Source of the DNA: Sorex araneus
Taxonomy: Eukaryota; Chordata; Mammalia; Eulipotyphla; Soricidae
Length of the DNA: 64,000 nt
Direction of reading: 5' to 3'
Assembly: GCF_027595985.1 (NCBI RefSeq)
Contig: NC_073304.1
Span: forward strand, 213,496,500-213,560,499
The notes under the pieces are model-generated. The model saw only the letters and a program-made list of their open reading frames with translations. It was not told the origin of the DNA and searched no databases. Below, one piece after another: positions 47,700 through 63,731 of this stretch (the first letter of the stretch is position 1; every line of letters begins with the position of its first letter). A program made the position numbers and the translations under genes.

Positions 47700-47985
47700 T
47701 CTGCAAAGAAACTGAAAGGTGTTCACAGGGAGAAAAATTACTTTACAGAAACATGCCATAAAAAACACCTGATGTCAGATGCACTGGACAAAGATTTGAA
47801 ATCCTTGTCTGAAAGAGGCAAAGCAAGAAAGCCAACAGTGAAAAATGAATGAAAGACCTGGAGAGAATCAGGGAAATTAAGTATGAACATAATGAAATGA
47901 TCGATAAAGACAGAGAAATCCTCGACTATAGGAAAACATGAAATTCTGAAGATGAAAAGTGCAATAATTAAAATTAAAATGGTCT
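47700..47985 (+). mobile_element. Possible LINE-derived A-rich segment
   Basis: A-rich, Lys-rich open stretches similar in composition to the first part of L1. No domain recognised. Confidence 0.35.
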
Positions 47986-47986
47986 A

Positions 47987-48150
47987 GGTCAGGCACTGGA
48001 GTCATAGGTTGGGCGCTTGCCATGCACACAGTCAGTCTGGGTTCAATCTCTGGCACCTCATATCTTCCCCTGTGTCTTCCAGGAGTGATTCTTGAGCACA
48101 GAGCCAGGAGTAAGCCCTGAGCAGACTGGGTGTGATCCCCCCAAAACCAA
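47987..48150 (+). mobile_element. Old SOR-type SINE
   Basis: GGGTTCAATCTCTGGCACCT, CCAGGAGTGATTCTTGAGCA. Confidence 0.8.
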
Positions 48151-48217
48151 CAGCAATAGAACAATGCCTCAGTCAGTCAGTCAGTGGTTCTCAGCATTTT
48201 TCTTCTTTTGTCTTTCT

Positions 48218-48405
48218 TTTTTTTTTTTTTTTGCCGGGGGGGGGGGGAGGTTCACATCTGGTGTTGCTCAGGGGTTACTTCTGGCTCTGCACTCAGGAAT
48301 TACTCCTGGCAGTGCTCAGGGGACCATATGGGATGCCGGGGATTGAACTCAGGTCGGCCACATGCAAGGCAAATGCCCTCCCTGCTGTGCTATCACTTCA
48401 GCCCT
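48218..48405 (-). mobile_element. SOR-type SINE with poly-G insertion
   Basis: TTTTTTGCC followed by about 12 G, then GGTTCACATCTGGTGTTGCT to CTATCACTTCAGCCC. Confidence 0.9.
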
Positions 48406-48419
48406 CCTCGTTTTTCTGA

Positions 48420-48660
48420 CTGTGGCCCCATTCCAAGAACTCAGTGAACTACAAGTGAGAGTACCTGTTTTGGGAAGCGCCTACAATAAATTTGTTATAA
48501 TCAAGCTTCCAAAAGGCAAAGATGAGAAGAGAGGAGCAGCTCGTTACACACAAGGACCCTTGGTCATAGGCAGTGGGTTTCACATCAGAAACTGGAGGCC
48601 AGAGGGCAGCAGGCTGATGGATTCAGCAAGTTAAAAGAAAAAAAAAAAGATTCAATCAAG
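48420..48660 (+). mobile_element. Possible L1 5'-region or other retroposon fragment
   Basis: CAATCAAGAATTCTGTACTTG followed by CTTTAAAAG resembles a segment known from older L1 elements. Low certainty. Confidence 0.35.
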
Positions 48661-49124
48661 AATTCTGTACTTGATAAAAGTGCTCTTTAAAAGTAAGGGA
48701 GGGACTAATCTTGCACCACTGAACCATCACAGGTAGTCCAGTCTCTGGGCTTTGGTCTCTGGGGCTTCTCGGTCAGAGAGGCCCCAGGGCCCACCCACAC
48801 CCCACACCCTCCTGCATATAAATGGCTCAGTTTCACAGCTCCACCACTGATCCCCAAGAGACGCCAAGCTGCTGAATCACTCCAGTTCCACAGCCCCTGG
48901 AGCTCGAACCCTAATGCTTCCTAATTTCTAGTACTGACAGGCCGGTAGGAATATAGCAAATTAGAAGGGAAAACTGCATAGACGCCCACGAAGCTCAATG
49001 AACAAAAGCAGTAACACTGAAGGCTCAGCTAGCCCCAAACAGCTCAGGACACCCTCAGACAACGGCTTTGGCAACACCATTGTGAGAGATACCATGTAAC
49101 AGGCAATATAAAGTAAATTATTTT

Positions 49125-49310
49125 GTGCCTGCTAAAGGGTCAGGCGTGGGCATTGGAAACTGGCAACATTGGTGGAGGAAAGATGGCACTGGGGGAGGGA
49201 ATGTTGTTGGAACATTGAATAATAGAAACAACTTTAGTATAAGCAACTTTGTAAATCACGATGCTTAAACCAAGTTTCAAACATAAAAATTATAAATTTA
49301 AGGGAGAGAT
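49125..49310 (+). mobile_element. LINE-like 3' end fragment
   Basis: GTTGGAACATTGAATAATAG then CAACTTTGTAAATCACGATG matches the common 3'-end pattern of the L1 copies here, but diverged. Confidence 0.5.
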
Positions 49311-49383
49311 TAAAGCATCCTCCAACAAAAGCTGATGAAACAAATTACCGCTAAATATACCTTGAAAAAATGCTCCAGTGAGG

Positions 49384-49914
49384 AGTATCATGCTAAGTGA
49401 AATGAGTCAGAAAGAGAGGGACAGACTAGAGGGACTGCATTCATTTGTGGAGTATAGAATAACATCACATGAGTCTGACACTCAAGGACAGTAGATACGA
49501 GGGCCAGGGGGATTGCCCCATAGCTGGAAGACTGCTTCATGAGCGGAGGGGAGAAGGCAGATGGAATAGAGAAGGGATCACTAAGAAAATGATGGCTGGA
49601 GTAACCAGTTGGGATGGGAGATGCATGCCGAAAGTAGATAATGGACCAAACATGATGACCTCTCAGTGTCTGTGTTGCAAGTCATAATGCCCAAAAATAG
49701 AGAGAGAGTATGGGGAATATTGTCTGCCATAGAAGCAGGGAGAGGGTGGGAAAGGGGGGGTATACCCGGGATATTGGTGGTGGGGAATGTGCACTGGTGG
49801 AGGGATGGGATTTGGTTATTATGAGATTGTAACCCAAACATGAAAGCTTGTAACTATCTCACGGTGATTCAATAACATTATAAAATAAATAAATAAATAA
49901 ATAAATAAATTTTT
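49384..49914 (+). mobile_element. 5'-truncated L1 (3' UTR only)
   Basis: Begins AGTATCATGCTAAGTGAAATG, ends TCACGGTGATTCAATAACAT with an (AAAT)n tail. Exact 16-bp duplication AAATGCTCCAGTGAGG at 49368-49383 and 49915-49930. Confidence 0.94.
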
Positions 49915-50082
49915 AAATGCTCCAGTGAGGTCTCCAGGGAGAAATTGGACCAAGAGAGTAATTCAAACCCATTTTTTAAAAAAGTCCTAATAGGAGTGAA
50001 TACAGTAATAAAACCTAGCATTATTGGACCAATAATTTGTAACTTTTTTTTCTTTCTGCATGATTCAGAAGTCTAGTGTACT

Positions 50083-51545
50083 TTGCCAAGCAAGTGAAAA
50101 CAGAGATAAACAAATGGGACTACCTTAAACTAAGACGCTTCTGCACCTCAAAAGAAACAGTGACCAAAATACAAAAACAGTCTACAGAATGGGAAAAGAT
50201 ATTCATCCAATACCCATCTGATAAGGGGTTGATATCAAGGATATACAAAGCACTGGCTGAACTCTACAGGAAGAAAACTCCCAACCCCATCAAAAAATGG
50301 GGAATGGAAATGAACAGAAATTTTTCTCAAAGAAGAAATCCGAATGGCAAAGAGACACATGAGAAAATGCTCTATGTCACTAATCATCAGGGAGATTCAG
50401 ATTAAAACAATGAGATATCATTTCACACCACAGAGACTGGCCCACATCCAAAAGAACAAAAGCAACCGGTGTTGGCGTGGATGTGGGGAGAAAGGGACTC
50501 TCCTACACTGCTGGTGGGAATGCCGACTGGTTCAGCCCTTTTGGAAAACAATATGGATGTTTCTCAAAAAATTAGAAACTGAGCTCCCATTTGACCCAGC
50601 AATACCACTCCTGGGAATATATCCTGGAGAGGCAAAAAGGCATAGTAGAAATGACATCTGCATTTGTATGTTCATTGCAGCACTGTTTACAATAGCCAAA
50701 ATCTGGAAAAAAACAGAGTGCCCAAAAACAGATGACTGGTTAAAGAAATTTTGGTACATCTACACAATGGAATACTATGCAGCTGTTAGAAAAGATGAAG
50801 TCATGAAATTTGCATATAAGTGAATCAACATGGAAAGTATCATGTTAAGTGAAATGAGTCAGAAAGAGAGACATAGAAAGATTGCACTCATCTGTGGAAT
50901 ATTAAATAACAGAGTGGGAGACTAACACCCAAGAGTTGTAGAAATAAGGATCCGGGGGCTGGTGTGATAGCACAGCGGGTAGGGCGTTTGCCTTGCACGG
51001 CGGCCGACCCGGGTTCGAATCCCAGCATCCCATATGGTCCCCTGAGCACCGCCAGGAGTAATTCCTGAGTGCAGAGCCAGGAGTAACCCCTGTGCATCGC
51101 CAGGTGTGACCCAAAAAGCAAAAAAAAAAAAAAAAAGGATCAGAAGGTCTGCCCCACAGCTTGGAAACTGGCCTCACATGCTTGGGGAAAAGGCAGCTCA
51201 GATAGAGAAGGGAACATCAAGTAGAGGATGTTGGGAGGACCCATTTGGGTTGGAAGATTCGAACTAAAAGTAGACTATAGACCGGACATGAAGGCCACTC
51301 AACACCTCTATTGCAAACTACAGCACCCAGAAGGAGAGAGAACAAAAGGGAATGCCCTGCTGCAGAGGCAGGGTGGGGTGGTGGGGGATGGGGTGGGGGT
51401 TGTGAGAAGGATACTGGGATCATTGGTGGAGGAGAATGGGCACTGGTGGAGGGATGGGTAAACGATCACTGTATGAGTGAAATGCAAACACAAAAGTTCA
51501 TAAGTTTGTAACTGTACATCACAGTGATTCACTAATAAAAAAAAT
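50083..51545 (+). mobile_element. 5'-truncated L1: end of ORF2, 3' UTR and tail, broken by a SINE
   Basis: Open frames show L1 ORF2 C-terminal hallmarks: [58 protein letters not shown] and YTMEYYAAV. At least one frameshift near 50345 separates the first and second frames, so it is dead. 3' UTR 50823-51545, interrupted at 50953-51134. Weak flanking match GTCTAGTGTACT and GTCTAGCATACT. Confidence 0.94.
50953..51134 (+). mobile_element. Full-length SOR-type SINE nested in L1
   Basis: Subtype A; short duplication AAGGATC at 50946-50952 and 51135-51141. One inserted G in CACGGCGGCC. Confidence 0.94.
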
Positions 51546-51628
51546 TTTTAAATGTCTAGCATACTCAAAACTGATAGTCTAAAATCTAGTGTGATTATAA
51601 CTCTGTTATATAAATCCACTTTTCTTTT

Positions 51629-51705
51629 GCTTTTTGCTCATTTCTGGGTCACGTCTAGAAATGCTCAGGGCCTACTCCTGGCTCTGTGCTCAAGGCTCTC
51701 CCCAT
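51629..51705 (-). mobile_element. Old SOR-type SINE, tail half only
   Basis: GGGTCACGTCTAGAAATGCT to TGTGCTCAAGGCTCTCC. Confidence 0.65.
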
Positions 51706-51755
51706 CAGTAATTACTTTAAATGGGACAGAACTCAGTTATCAAAAGACAGATTAG

Positions 51756-52183
51756 GACTATAAAATAAAGCTCCCGGGAGAGAGTGACACAGAACGTCCT
51801 GACCCCAAGCCCAGCTGTCTTCACCAGGGCAACTTGGAGTGGGGCAGTTGAGTTTCCCTCCCTACCCCAGCAGAAACCTGGCAGCCGAAAAACTCCAGAA
51901 CCCAACCGCACAGCCATGCTCAAGGCCACTCTCTCTCCACAGGCTCGGACGAGCCTCACCTATGGGGGAACCTGCAGAAAAACCCAGGTATGCAGAACCC
52001 GTGACTGAGATCTCCAAGCTCGCTCAGAACAGGACTGGGCCTTCTACCCCCAGCTCCCCAGTTTTCCAGTACCTTAGCAGTCACACCCACAAACTGCCTC
52101 CGGTGCCATATAATCTCATCAACGGCCAAGATCCAGAGACTATAAAATAAAGCTTCCGGAAGAGAGAGAGACAGAATGTCCTG
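51756..52183 (+). repeat. 46-bp direct repeats flanking 336 bp
   Basis: 51756-51801 and 52138-52183 both start GACTATAAAATAAAGC and match at 41 of 46 bases. The motif contains TATAAA and AATAAA. Confidence 0.8.
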
Positions 52184-52445
52184 GGCGTGCCTGGCATTTG
52201 TGGCCGCATGACCTCTTATACTCTAGCCCACTGATGTACCAAAAGTAGTGCACATTTGCCTGAGTTTAACATATATGTTTGTAATCTCTTATACTACAGC
52301 TTAAATGGCTCCAGGATGAAAATGCAACAATCTTCACACACTTTTCCCTTGGTGGGAAGGTGCATGGTGGTGGGATTGGTGTTTGAATATTATCTGTAGT
52401 GAACTACTCTGAACAACTTTATAAAAATAAAAATAAAATGTAAAA
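52150..52445 (+). mobile_element. LINE-like 3' end fragment
   Basis: GTGGTGGGATTGGTGTTTGAA then CTCTGAACAACTTTATAAAA and an AAAAT tail. Confidence 0.5.
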
Positions 52446-52617
52446 AGAGACACACTAGCAGAATAGATCTTTTAAAAAGAAGAAAAAAATAAAATAAAAG
52501 CACTTGCAGCAAGGGTCAGAAACTATATGAGGTATTTAAAATAGTCAGACCCAAGTGGTTCTGGTCCAGTCCAGGAGGTCAGACACTGCTCTAGGCAAAC
52601 ACCTCTTTGATCACCAC

Positions 52618-52705
52618 CCCTGTTGGGTGCCCAGTACTGCGTATGGTTCCCTGAGCACAGAGCCAGGAATAATCCCTGAGCCCCGCCCCCACCTGCCAAT
52701 AATAA
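52618..52705 (+). mobile_element. Old SOR-type SINE, tail half
   Basis: CTGAGCACAGAGCCAGGAATAATCCCTGAGC. Confidence 0.6.
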
Positions 52706-53460
52706 AGTGGCTGGGAGGTGCTGCGGAGGGCATCAGAGGGGACTGCCCTGTATGAAGCGGTCAAGGAGGGCTGCTTTGGGGAGGAAGAGATACTAGAATA
52801 AAAGCCTTAATGATGAAAAGGCGACAGCCCAGGAGACCTGGGGGAAGGGAGGTGTGTGCCCTGTGGGGGCGGGGAGGGCGGCATCTGAAGCAGAAAAACC
52901 TTCACAGGACAGAGCTGGTCTGGGACAATCCCGGAGAGCAGCTGTATGCGGGGACAGGAGGAGCCTCACCGGAAGGCTCCCCAGGCCGGAGTTTAATCCC
53001 CAAGGACTCCCTCCCGCGGCTTTTCAGCGGCAAAGTGAGGGGTCCCCGTTAGGCATCCGGATCTCCGTGACTGCAGTGCCGAGAATGAACGGCAGGGGGC
53101 AGGGGTGAGGCGGGAAGCCGCGCGGGAGGCCTGGGTTCCCTTCCCTGGGATTCAGGAGAGGGCTAAAATCAGGAATGATTAAAAAGTGGACATGGGGCTG
53201 TTGTGAAGGAAGGACGCCAGGGAGGAGAGAGGAGGAGAGACCAGAATTACTCCTTTTGTGTGTGTGGGGGACTGAACTGCTGGCTGGCAGCAACATTGAT
53301 TTATGACGGAGCAACTCCGGAAGGACCCGGTGAGGGGTGGTGCTCAGGGAACTTTGCCTCTTGTGGGGAGTGGAACATGCCGTAGACCCCCAATGCAGCT
53401 GTTGGGTCGCTAACTGTCGGTTAAACAGGTAAGTCTTGGTCAAGGAAAGCCTTGGCCAGA

Positions 53461-53560
53461 GGGGTTCCGGAGAGACAGTGCAGGGGGGCAGGGCACTTGC
53501 CTTGCACGTGGCTGGCCCAGGCTTGGTCATAGGGGCCCCTGAGCACTGTCAGGAATATTG
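53461..53560 (+). mobile_element. Old SOR-type SINE, truncated
   Basis: GGTTCCGGAGAGACAGTGCA, GCACTTGCCTTGCACGTGGC, CTGAGCACTGTCAGGA. Confidence 0.7.
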
Positions 53561-54375
53561 GCTAGGGAAATATTTGAGATTTGTAGGACAACTGATGGTC
53601 TCTGGGGCCGCAGGATGCTTGGGCCTCGTTATGGCACAGTGAAGACAAGGAAGGGCCTAAGAGGGCGCCTCCGCCATCAATGGAAGAAGGTCTGCGGGTT
53701 AGAGATGGTGGTGGAGGAGGAGGGAGGGGAGGAGCCCAGAAGGAGGAGAACCAGGCACCCGGGCAGCAGAGTCCTGCCAGGAGAAAGTGGCTGAGGCATC
53801 ACAGGCCGTTGGAGACTAGCGTGACCTCGGGTTCTGGGGGTGCAGACAGACAAGGCCACGTCACGGGCTGATGGGAGCAGGCTGGGAAGACCAAGGGGTG
53901 AACGGTGAGAGAATATCGGGGGCCCTGGGAGGAGTGATGAGGAAGGTCTGGGTAAGAGGGAGGCTTGGCTGGTGCTGAGCCAGCTCCCCGGGGAGACCCC
54001 AGGGCTGGGCTGAGTCCCCCTGGAATGATGGGCCAGGGAGCCCTCAGGAGGGCGGTTTTGGGACTGGGGAGAGAGTCCCGGGACTGGTGCCTGAGGGGGT
54101 CACTTCCTGCCACTGTCCGGGCACCGCTGGGAGTAGCCCCTGCCCATGAGTGGGGGTGGCCTCCAAACGCACGCACTGGAACTCCCCAGGATGGAGCGAC
54201 TGGCAGGCTGGGGTCCTCCACCCCCCCGCCAGTGCCCCTCTCCTCCGCCCTCTGTGCCCGCTTCTGCCTTGCCCCTGGCTGCAGAGCTCCCTCACCTGCT
54301 TTCCTCTGGGGCATCCCTGGGCACAGCTGAAACCCACGGCCTCGAGGAGCACCGTTGGGGAGGAGTCTCTTGTGG

Positions 54376-54495
54376 ACCTAGCTGTGCTCAGGGATCACTC
54401 CTGGCCGTGCTCGGGGGACCTTCTGGGGTGCCAGGAATAGAGCTGGGCTTGGCTGCATGCGAGACCAAGTGCCCTCCCCCCGCACTCTCCGGCCC
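54376..54495 (-). mobile_element. Old SOR-type SINE, partial
   Basis: GCTCAGGGATCACTCCTGGC to GCACTCTCCGGCCC. Confidence 0.8.
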
Positions 54496-55051
54496 AGGAG
54501 CACCTTGGTAACACCGAGCTGTGCATATCTTGCCAAATGTTTGATATTAATTCTCTCACTCACTCACTCATTCATTCATTCATTCATCAAGCGGCTCCAT
54601 CTTCCACGAGGCTGTCACGGGGGACGCCCGAGGCCCAGGCTGGGGAGAGGAGCTGGAGGCAGGTCCTCATGGGTCTGACTCCCAGAGAGGGTGCACGGCT
54701 CCCGAGTGCACCAGAGGCCTGGGCTGTCCCACACGCGCTCTGTCAACTCCTGGAGTGCATGCGACAGCACGACAGCACGGGCCTGTCCCCTGCCAGAGTC
54801 CGCTTCCTCATAGCAGGGAGGAAAAGGAGGAATTGCTGTGGACCAAAGTCCACGGGGTGGATCTTCAGCGCTCTGACCCCGCCAACTGCTCCCAATTATG
54901 CGGAAGTCAGGCGTGCTGATTGAAAAACAACAACAACAAAAAATCCCCACAGACAATGACAGAGCACACAGTAAAGCCCCTGCCCAGTGCTGGCCCCTCT
55001 GAGGGGGCCCCCGCCACACCCCATGCCAGCCGGTTCAAAGTGCAGTGAAGA

Positions 55052-56195
55052 GGGCTACTTCCTCTCTCCACAGTGCACAGAGAAACTTTAGGTGCCGACC
55101 CGCAGACCCGGCTTCCAGAAACTTCCCTCAGGGCCACCCGTCCCAGAGGACTCAGGTGGGCCCGGCCAACGTGGTTCTCTCCAGGCTGGCATCTCTCCTT
55201 GGCTCCACTCCTGTCTCCTAGGTCACTTCTACTCAGGCAGGTGTCACTGATGACGATGGAGCTCACATCTGAGAAAGGCGTTCTTGGCGCTTTCATTGGT
55301 GTACACACGTCAGTGTCGTCCCCAAACCTCAGTGAGATAAGCCACGCCCCCCAGGGTGAGTGTACGGGGTGCTGGGACCACCACTGCATCCGCCTCCGCC
55401 ACAGACAGGGGGCCACTGAGCGGCGTATGACAAGAGCTTGCAAAAGGGAACAGAGCTGTGTGATGTGCATGCTACTGTGCCTGGTGGCAGTTAGGCCTTC
55501 TAACGGGGACCCTGTGTCGGTGCAGGGGTGAAGGTGCTTGCCCTGTGAGCAGCCAACCCTGGCTTGATCCCCGTCGTTGTGTGTTCCCTGAGCACCACCG
55601 GGAGCGAACCCGGAGCACACAGATGAGATTAGCCCCTGTTCCCCGTTACAACAAATGTTGGGCATGGTGCTGGGTTAGTGCTCAGTCTTGCACCTTCTTT
55701 TATTTTTGTGGGGGCTACCGAGCACTGGTCCTTGGAGCCAGCTCCCCTGGATTATTTTTCAAGGCTGTGTAGCATTCCCCCAGGACCTGGAGGAACGTGC
55801 TCCCAGCAATGCACGTTTTGAGCATTTTCACTCACCCCCAGCTACAAAGCTGCGGTGCCAGATTGGGGATGGAGGGCATCTCTGCAGGATGACTCCTCCA
55901 GGTGCCGTTGCTGGCTCACTTGCAGGTTAAAACGTTCATGGCCCCACCCCCACCCCTTCCCTATCCTGGACATGGTGCTGGGTGCCCAGCAGGGGCTGGG
56001 TAAACCCCGAGGCATGTGTGTAGACGCCTAGACCCCCCCACCCAGGAAGGGGGCTACTTCCTCTCCCCACAATGCACAGAGAAGTTTTAGTTGCCAACCC
56101 ACTGACTGAGCTTCCAGAAACTTCCCTCAGGGGTACGGAAGTTTCCGGGTCCTGAGCTCGGAGGGTAGGCCCGGCCCACGCGGTTCTCTCCAGGC
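55052..56195 (+). repeat. Direct repeat pair of about 145 bp, 1 kb apart
   Basis: 55052-55196 and 56050-56195 share GGGCTACTTCCTCTC, CTTCCAGAAACTTCCCTCAG and GGTTCTCTCCAGGC, about 80 percent identical by eye. Confidence 0.8.
55505..55625 (+). mobile_element. Old SOR-type SINE, partial
   Basis: GGTGCTTGCCCTGTGAGCAG, CTGAGCACCACCGGGAGCGA. Confidence 0.7.
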
Positions 56196-57475
56196 ACGCG
56201 AGCTCGTGGCTGTGCATCTGCTCGCTGAGTTGAGAGGCTGCCACGGCGATGGCAACCTCAGTCCTGAGACTTCCTTCGCGGGAGCCGGTCGTGTGTAGAC
56301 AGAGCACCCCTGTGTCTCATCTCTGCACCCCAACACTCTGCAACTGAAGGAAAACGTCCGAGGGCCGACTCTTTCCATGCCCACTCCCCAGCGGCACACG
56401 GTGGCAGAACCCCAGTTCCGAATACCGGCACCACCTCCCCACTCCCAGCCTCGCCACCTGCCCCGGTCCAGTGCTCACAGCGTGGGCATAACTGGAAGGC
56501 ACCCCCACGGGCACCCCGCCCAGCGCCCTTGCCCACCCTGGGAGCTGTGACCCTGTGACTGCTGGCTGGTGCCACGAGAGGTGCGTGGCGGCTGGGACGC
56601 TGGCATGGGGGCATCTATAGCCACGGCAAGTGCCCTGCCAGCCTCCCAGCTCCACGCTGTGGAAATGGGGGTGCTTCTTTCTTTCCCGAGGGGTGGTGAT
56701 GAGGACGGGCAGAAGCAGCTAGTCAGAGTGAGCTGGCCCTGTTTCCTGCGCCGCCAGAAGGGCCCTGGGCATGGCTGACAGCGCCCCCCCCCCCCCCCCC
56801 CCGCCCAAGCCCTGCAGTTCCCAGGATGAGCTTGTGGGACCAGGAGCTTGTGAACACAGTTCTGTGGGACAGGTGGAAGAAGGAGGCCTGGGGAAGGGGG
56901 GCCACACCCCCTCATCTCACCCTCCCCAGGCCTCCCCAAGCAGGTCCATGCATCTGCCCCACCTGTGTCCTACGGGATCTGTCCGTCCAGCCGGGGGTGG
57001 GGGGCCTACGCGCCCCCAGAGGACTCACCAATGGTGGCATTTAGGGGGGGAGCCCCGGTCTCCACAAGCACGCCCACTCACCTCCCCACACAGCCAGAGA
57101 CCAGCCCTCAGTTCCAATCAGCTGCAATTTAGTGAGCTCCAGTGGTGGGGGGCAGGGGCCCCTGCAGGGCAGGGCGGGGCTCCGCTGTCCAGGCAGCACG
57201 CGGTGTGCCTCAGTCCCCCCGGCACAACAGTGCCCACTTCTCACACTGGGGTGACCCAGAGACCGGCTTCTCCCCAGGCCCAGAGCAGGCAGAGCCTCAC
57301 TGAGGCGCCCACCCGCACCCTCCCCGCGGACGGCCTCTCACCGCCGCTCTGGTCTCAGAGCCAGGGGTGCCGGGGCAGGCGAGGCAATGAGTTCAATCCA
57401 AGAAGGGCAGCGATGCGGCAGGATCCAGGGACATCGGAGCCCACTGGCCGGCCCAGCGGCTTGGCAAGGCCTGGC

Positions 57476-62200
<4,725 letters not shown>

Positions 62201-62239
62201 CCTACAGTGTGGCTCCCGAGCGTCTGGGAGTCGGGGCAG

Positions 62240-62460
62240 GGTACAGGGGCGGGGCCCGGCCGCTCCCTAGTTTTTCACCTGTGGGGCCCCGCCTAGAGAG
62301 GGGGCGGAGCCCAGGCCCCGGGGGGCGGGCCCAGGGCCGCTCCCACGATTCTCCACCTATGGGGTCCCACCTGTGGAAAGGGGCGTGGCCAATTCCCCTG
62401 TAGGGCGGGTCCAGGGCGGGAGGGGCGGGGCCAGGGCCGCCTCCTCGTCTTTCCAGAGGA
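62240..62460 (-). promoter_or_regulatory. TMEM92 candidate promoter with GC boxes
   Basis: Upstream of the TMEM92 ATG. At least four GC-box-like motifs are visible (62246-62255, near 62299, 62322 and 62422), plus an inverted CCAAT box near 62388 and a CACGCCCC motif. The stretch is built of about 2.5 diverged repeats near 90 bp, each with a CACCT(G/A)TGGGG segment and a GC box. Confidence 0.5.
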
Positions 62461-62673
62461 CTGGAAACGCGGCAGGTATGTAGCTTGGGCCTTGGGAATT
62501 GGGAGGTAGACACCAACGGATAAAAAAGAATTGTGGGGTTCCTTGAAAGCGGCCAAGCGATACCTTCCCCACCCCCCAACCCTTCTACCTCTTCATAGGT
62601 GCTAGTATTAAGGAAGGGGGTGCTCGCTCACTGGGAGGAGAGCCACTGAAGTCCCTGCTCACCTCGGACTTTT

Positions 62674-62847
62674 TTTTTTTTTTTGCTTTTGGGTCACACC
62701 CGGCCATGCACAGGGGTTACTCCTGGCTCTGCACTCAGGAATTACTCCTGACGGTGCTCAGGGGACCATATGGGATGCTGGGGTTTGAACCCGGGTCAGC
62801 CGCGTGCAAGGCAAATGCCCTACCCGCTGTGCTATCGCTCCAGCCCC
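62674..62847 (-). mobile_element. Full-length SOR-type SINE
   Basis: Duplication CTCACCTCGGACTTTT at 62658-62673 and, with one change, 62848-62863. Lies about 210 bp beyond the TMEM92 candidate promoter. Confidence 0.95.
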
Positions 62848-62863
62848 CTCACCTTGGACTTTT

Positions 62864-63552
62864 AGGAGGCAGGGACGGACCCTCGAAAGGACTGCGTTGC
62901 CCCCTTTGGTGGGGGGAGGAAAGGTGACAGGACGGGAGGGCGGAAGGGACCCCTGGTCGACTTCAAAGTGGCAGGCACATCACTCTCACCTCCCTTGAAA
63001 GCCTGGAAGGAGGTACTGGTACACTTCTTCCACTTGATTTACAGGCGAAATGGAAGGCCCCGAGGCTCAGGGACTTGTCCCCGGGCTCTTCCGCCAGGAG
63101 ACCTGGGGCATGGGCGAGCAGGCCTATCCAGATTCCAGGGAAGACCCCGCGCGGGCGGTGGCCCCGGGAGGAGCCGGATTCCGAGCCTGGCTGGGCCGCC
63201 ACGCCCCTGCGCTCGCAGCGCGCGGGCACTTCCCGAGTCCTGCCGGCAGGTGGCAGCATCGCTCAACACGGGAGGCCCCCGGAGAGGGGAGGCGCCCAGG
63301 CGGGGACCCGGGCTGGGTCTCCCCGAGCTCTGTCCCAGCAGCTGGCTCGGCCTGGGAGGCGGGCTGGGTGGGTGACAGGCGCAGGGGGAGAGCCTGCCGG
63401 TCAAGCCGGAGGCCGCGCTGGAGCCGGAGTGCACGGAGCTCACAGCTCTGGGGAGGGGGCCGAGTGGAGACCGCGGGGTGGGAGCGCTCCCGGGGGAGCT
63501 CCGGTCTTCAGAATGAGACACCTCCTCCCGTTCAAAGGGGGCCCGGGTCTCG
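62864..63552. other. GC-rich region right of TMEM92, no gene recognised
   Basis: CpG frequency is raised at about 63040-63520. Long GC-driven frames exist on both strands without known motifs. Confidence 0.5.
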
Positions 63553-63731
63553 GGGTCCGGAGTGATAGCACAGCGGGTAGGGTGTTTGCCTTGCACACGG
63601 CCGATCTGGGTTTGATCCCGGGCATCCCATATGGTCTCTCCAGCACCCAGGAATGATTCCTGCGTGCATGAGCCAGGAGTAACCCCTGTGCATCGCTGGG
63701 TGTGACCCAAATAGAAAAAAAAAAAAAAAGT
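63553..63731 (+). mobile_element. Full-length SOR-type SINE
   Basis: Flanks GGCCCGGGTCT at 63540-63550 and GGCCCCGGGTCT at 63732-63743. A deletion changes the middle to GTCTCTCCAGCACCCAGGAA. Confidence 0.93.

Larger units (their letters stand above)
52706..57475. other. Intergenic between L1 cluster and TMEM92 3' end
   Basis: GC-rich sequence with three SINE pieces, the 145-bp direct repeat pair and a 17-base C run at 56787-56804. It must contain the TMEM92 3' UTR next to 57475, but no clear AATAAA lies within 1 kb on the minus strand; the nearest is 55704-55699. Confidence 0.5.

Noticed and set aside
50076-50823. Possible protein gene with CCHC-like [15 protein letters not shown]
   Set aside because: This is the C-terminal end of L1 ORF2, frameshifted and 5'-truncated.
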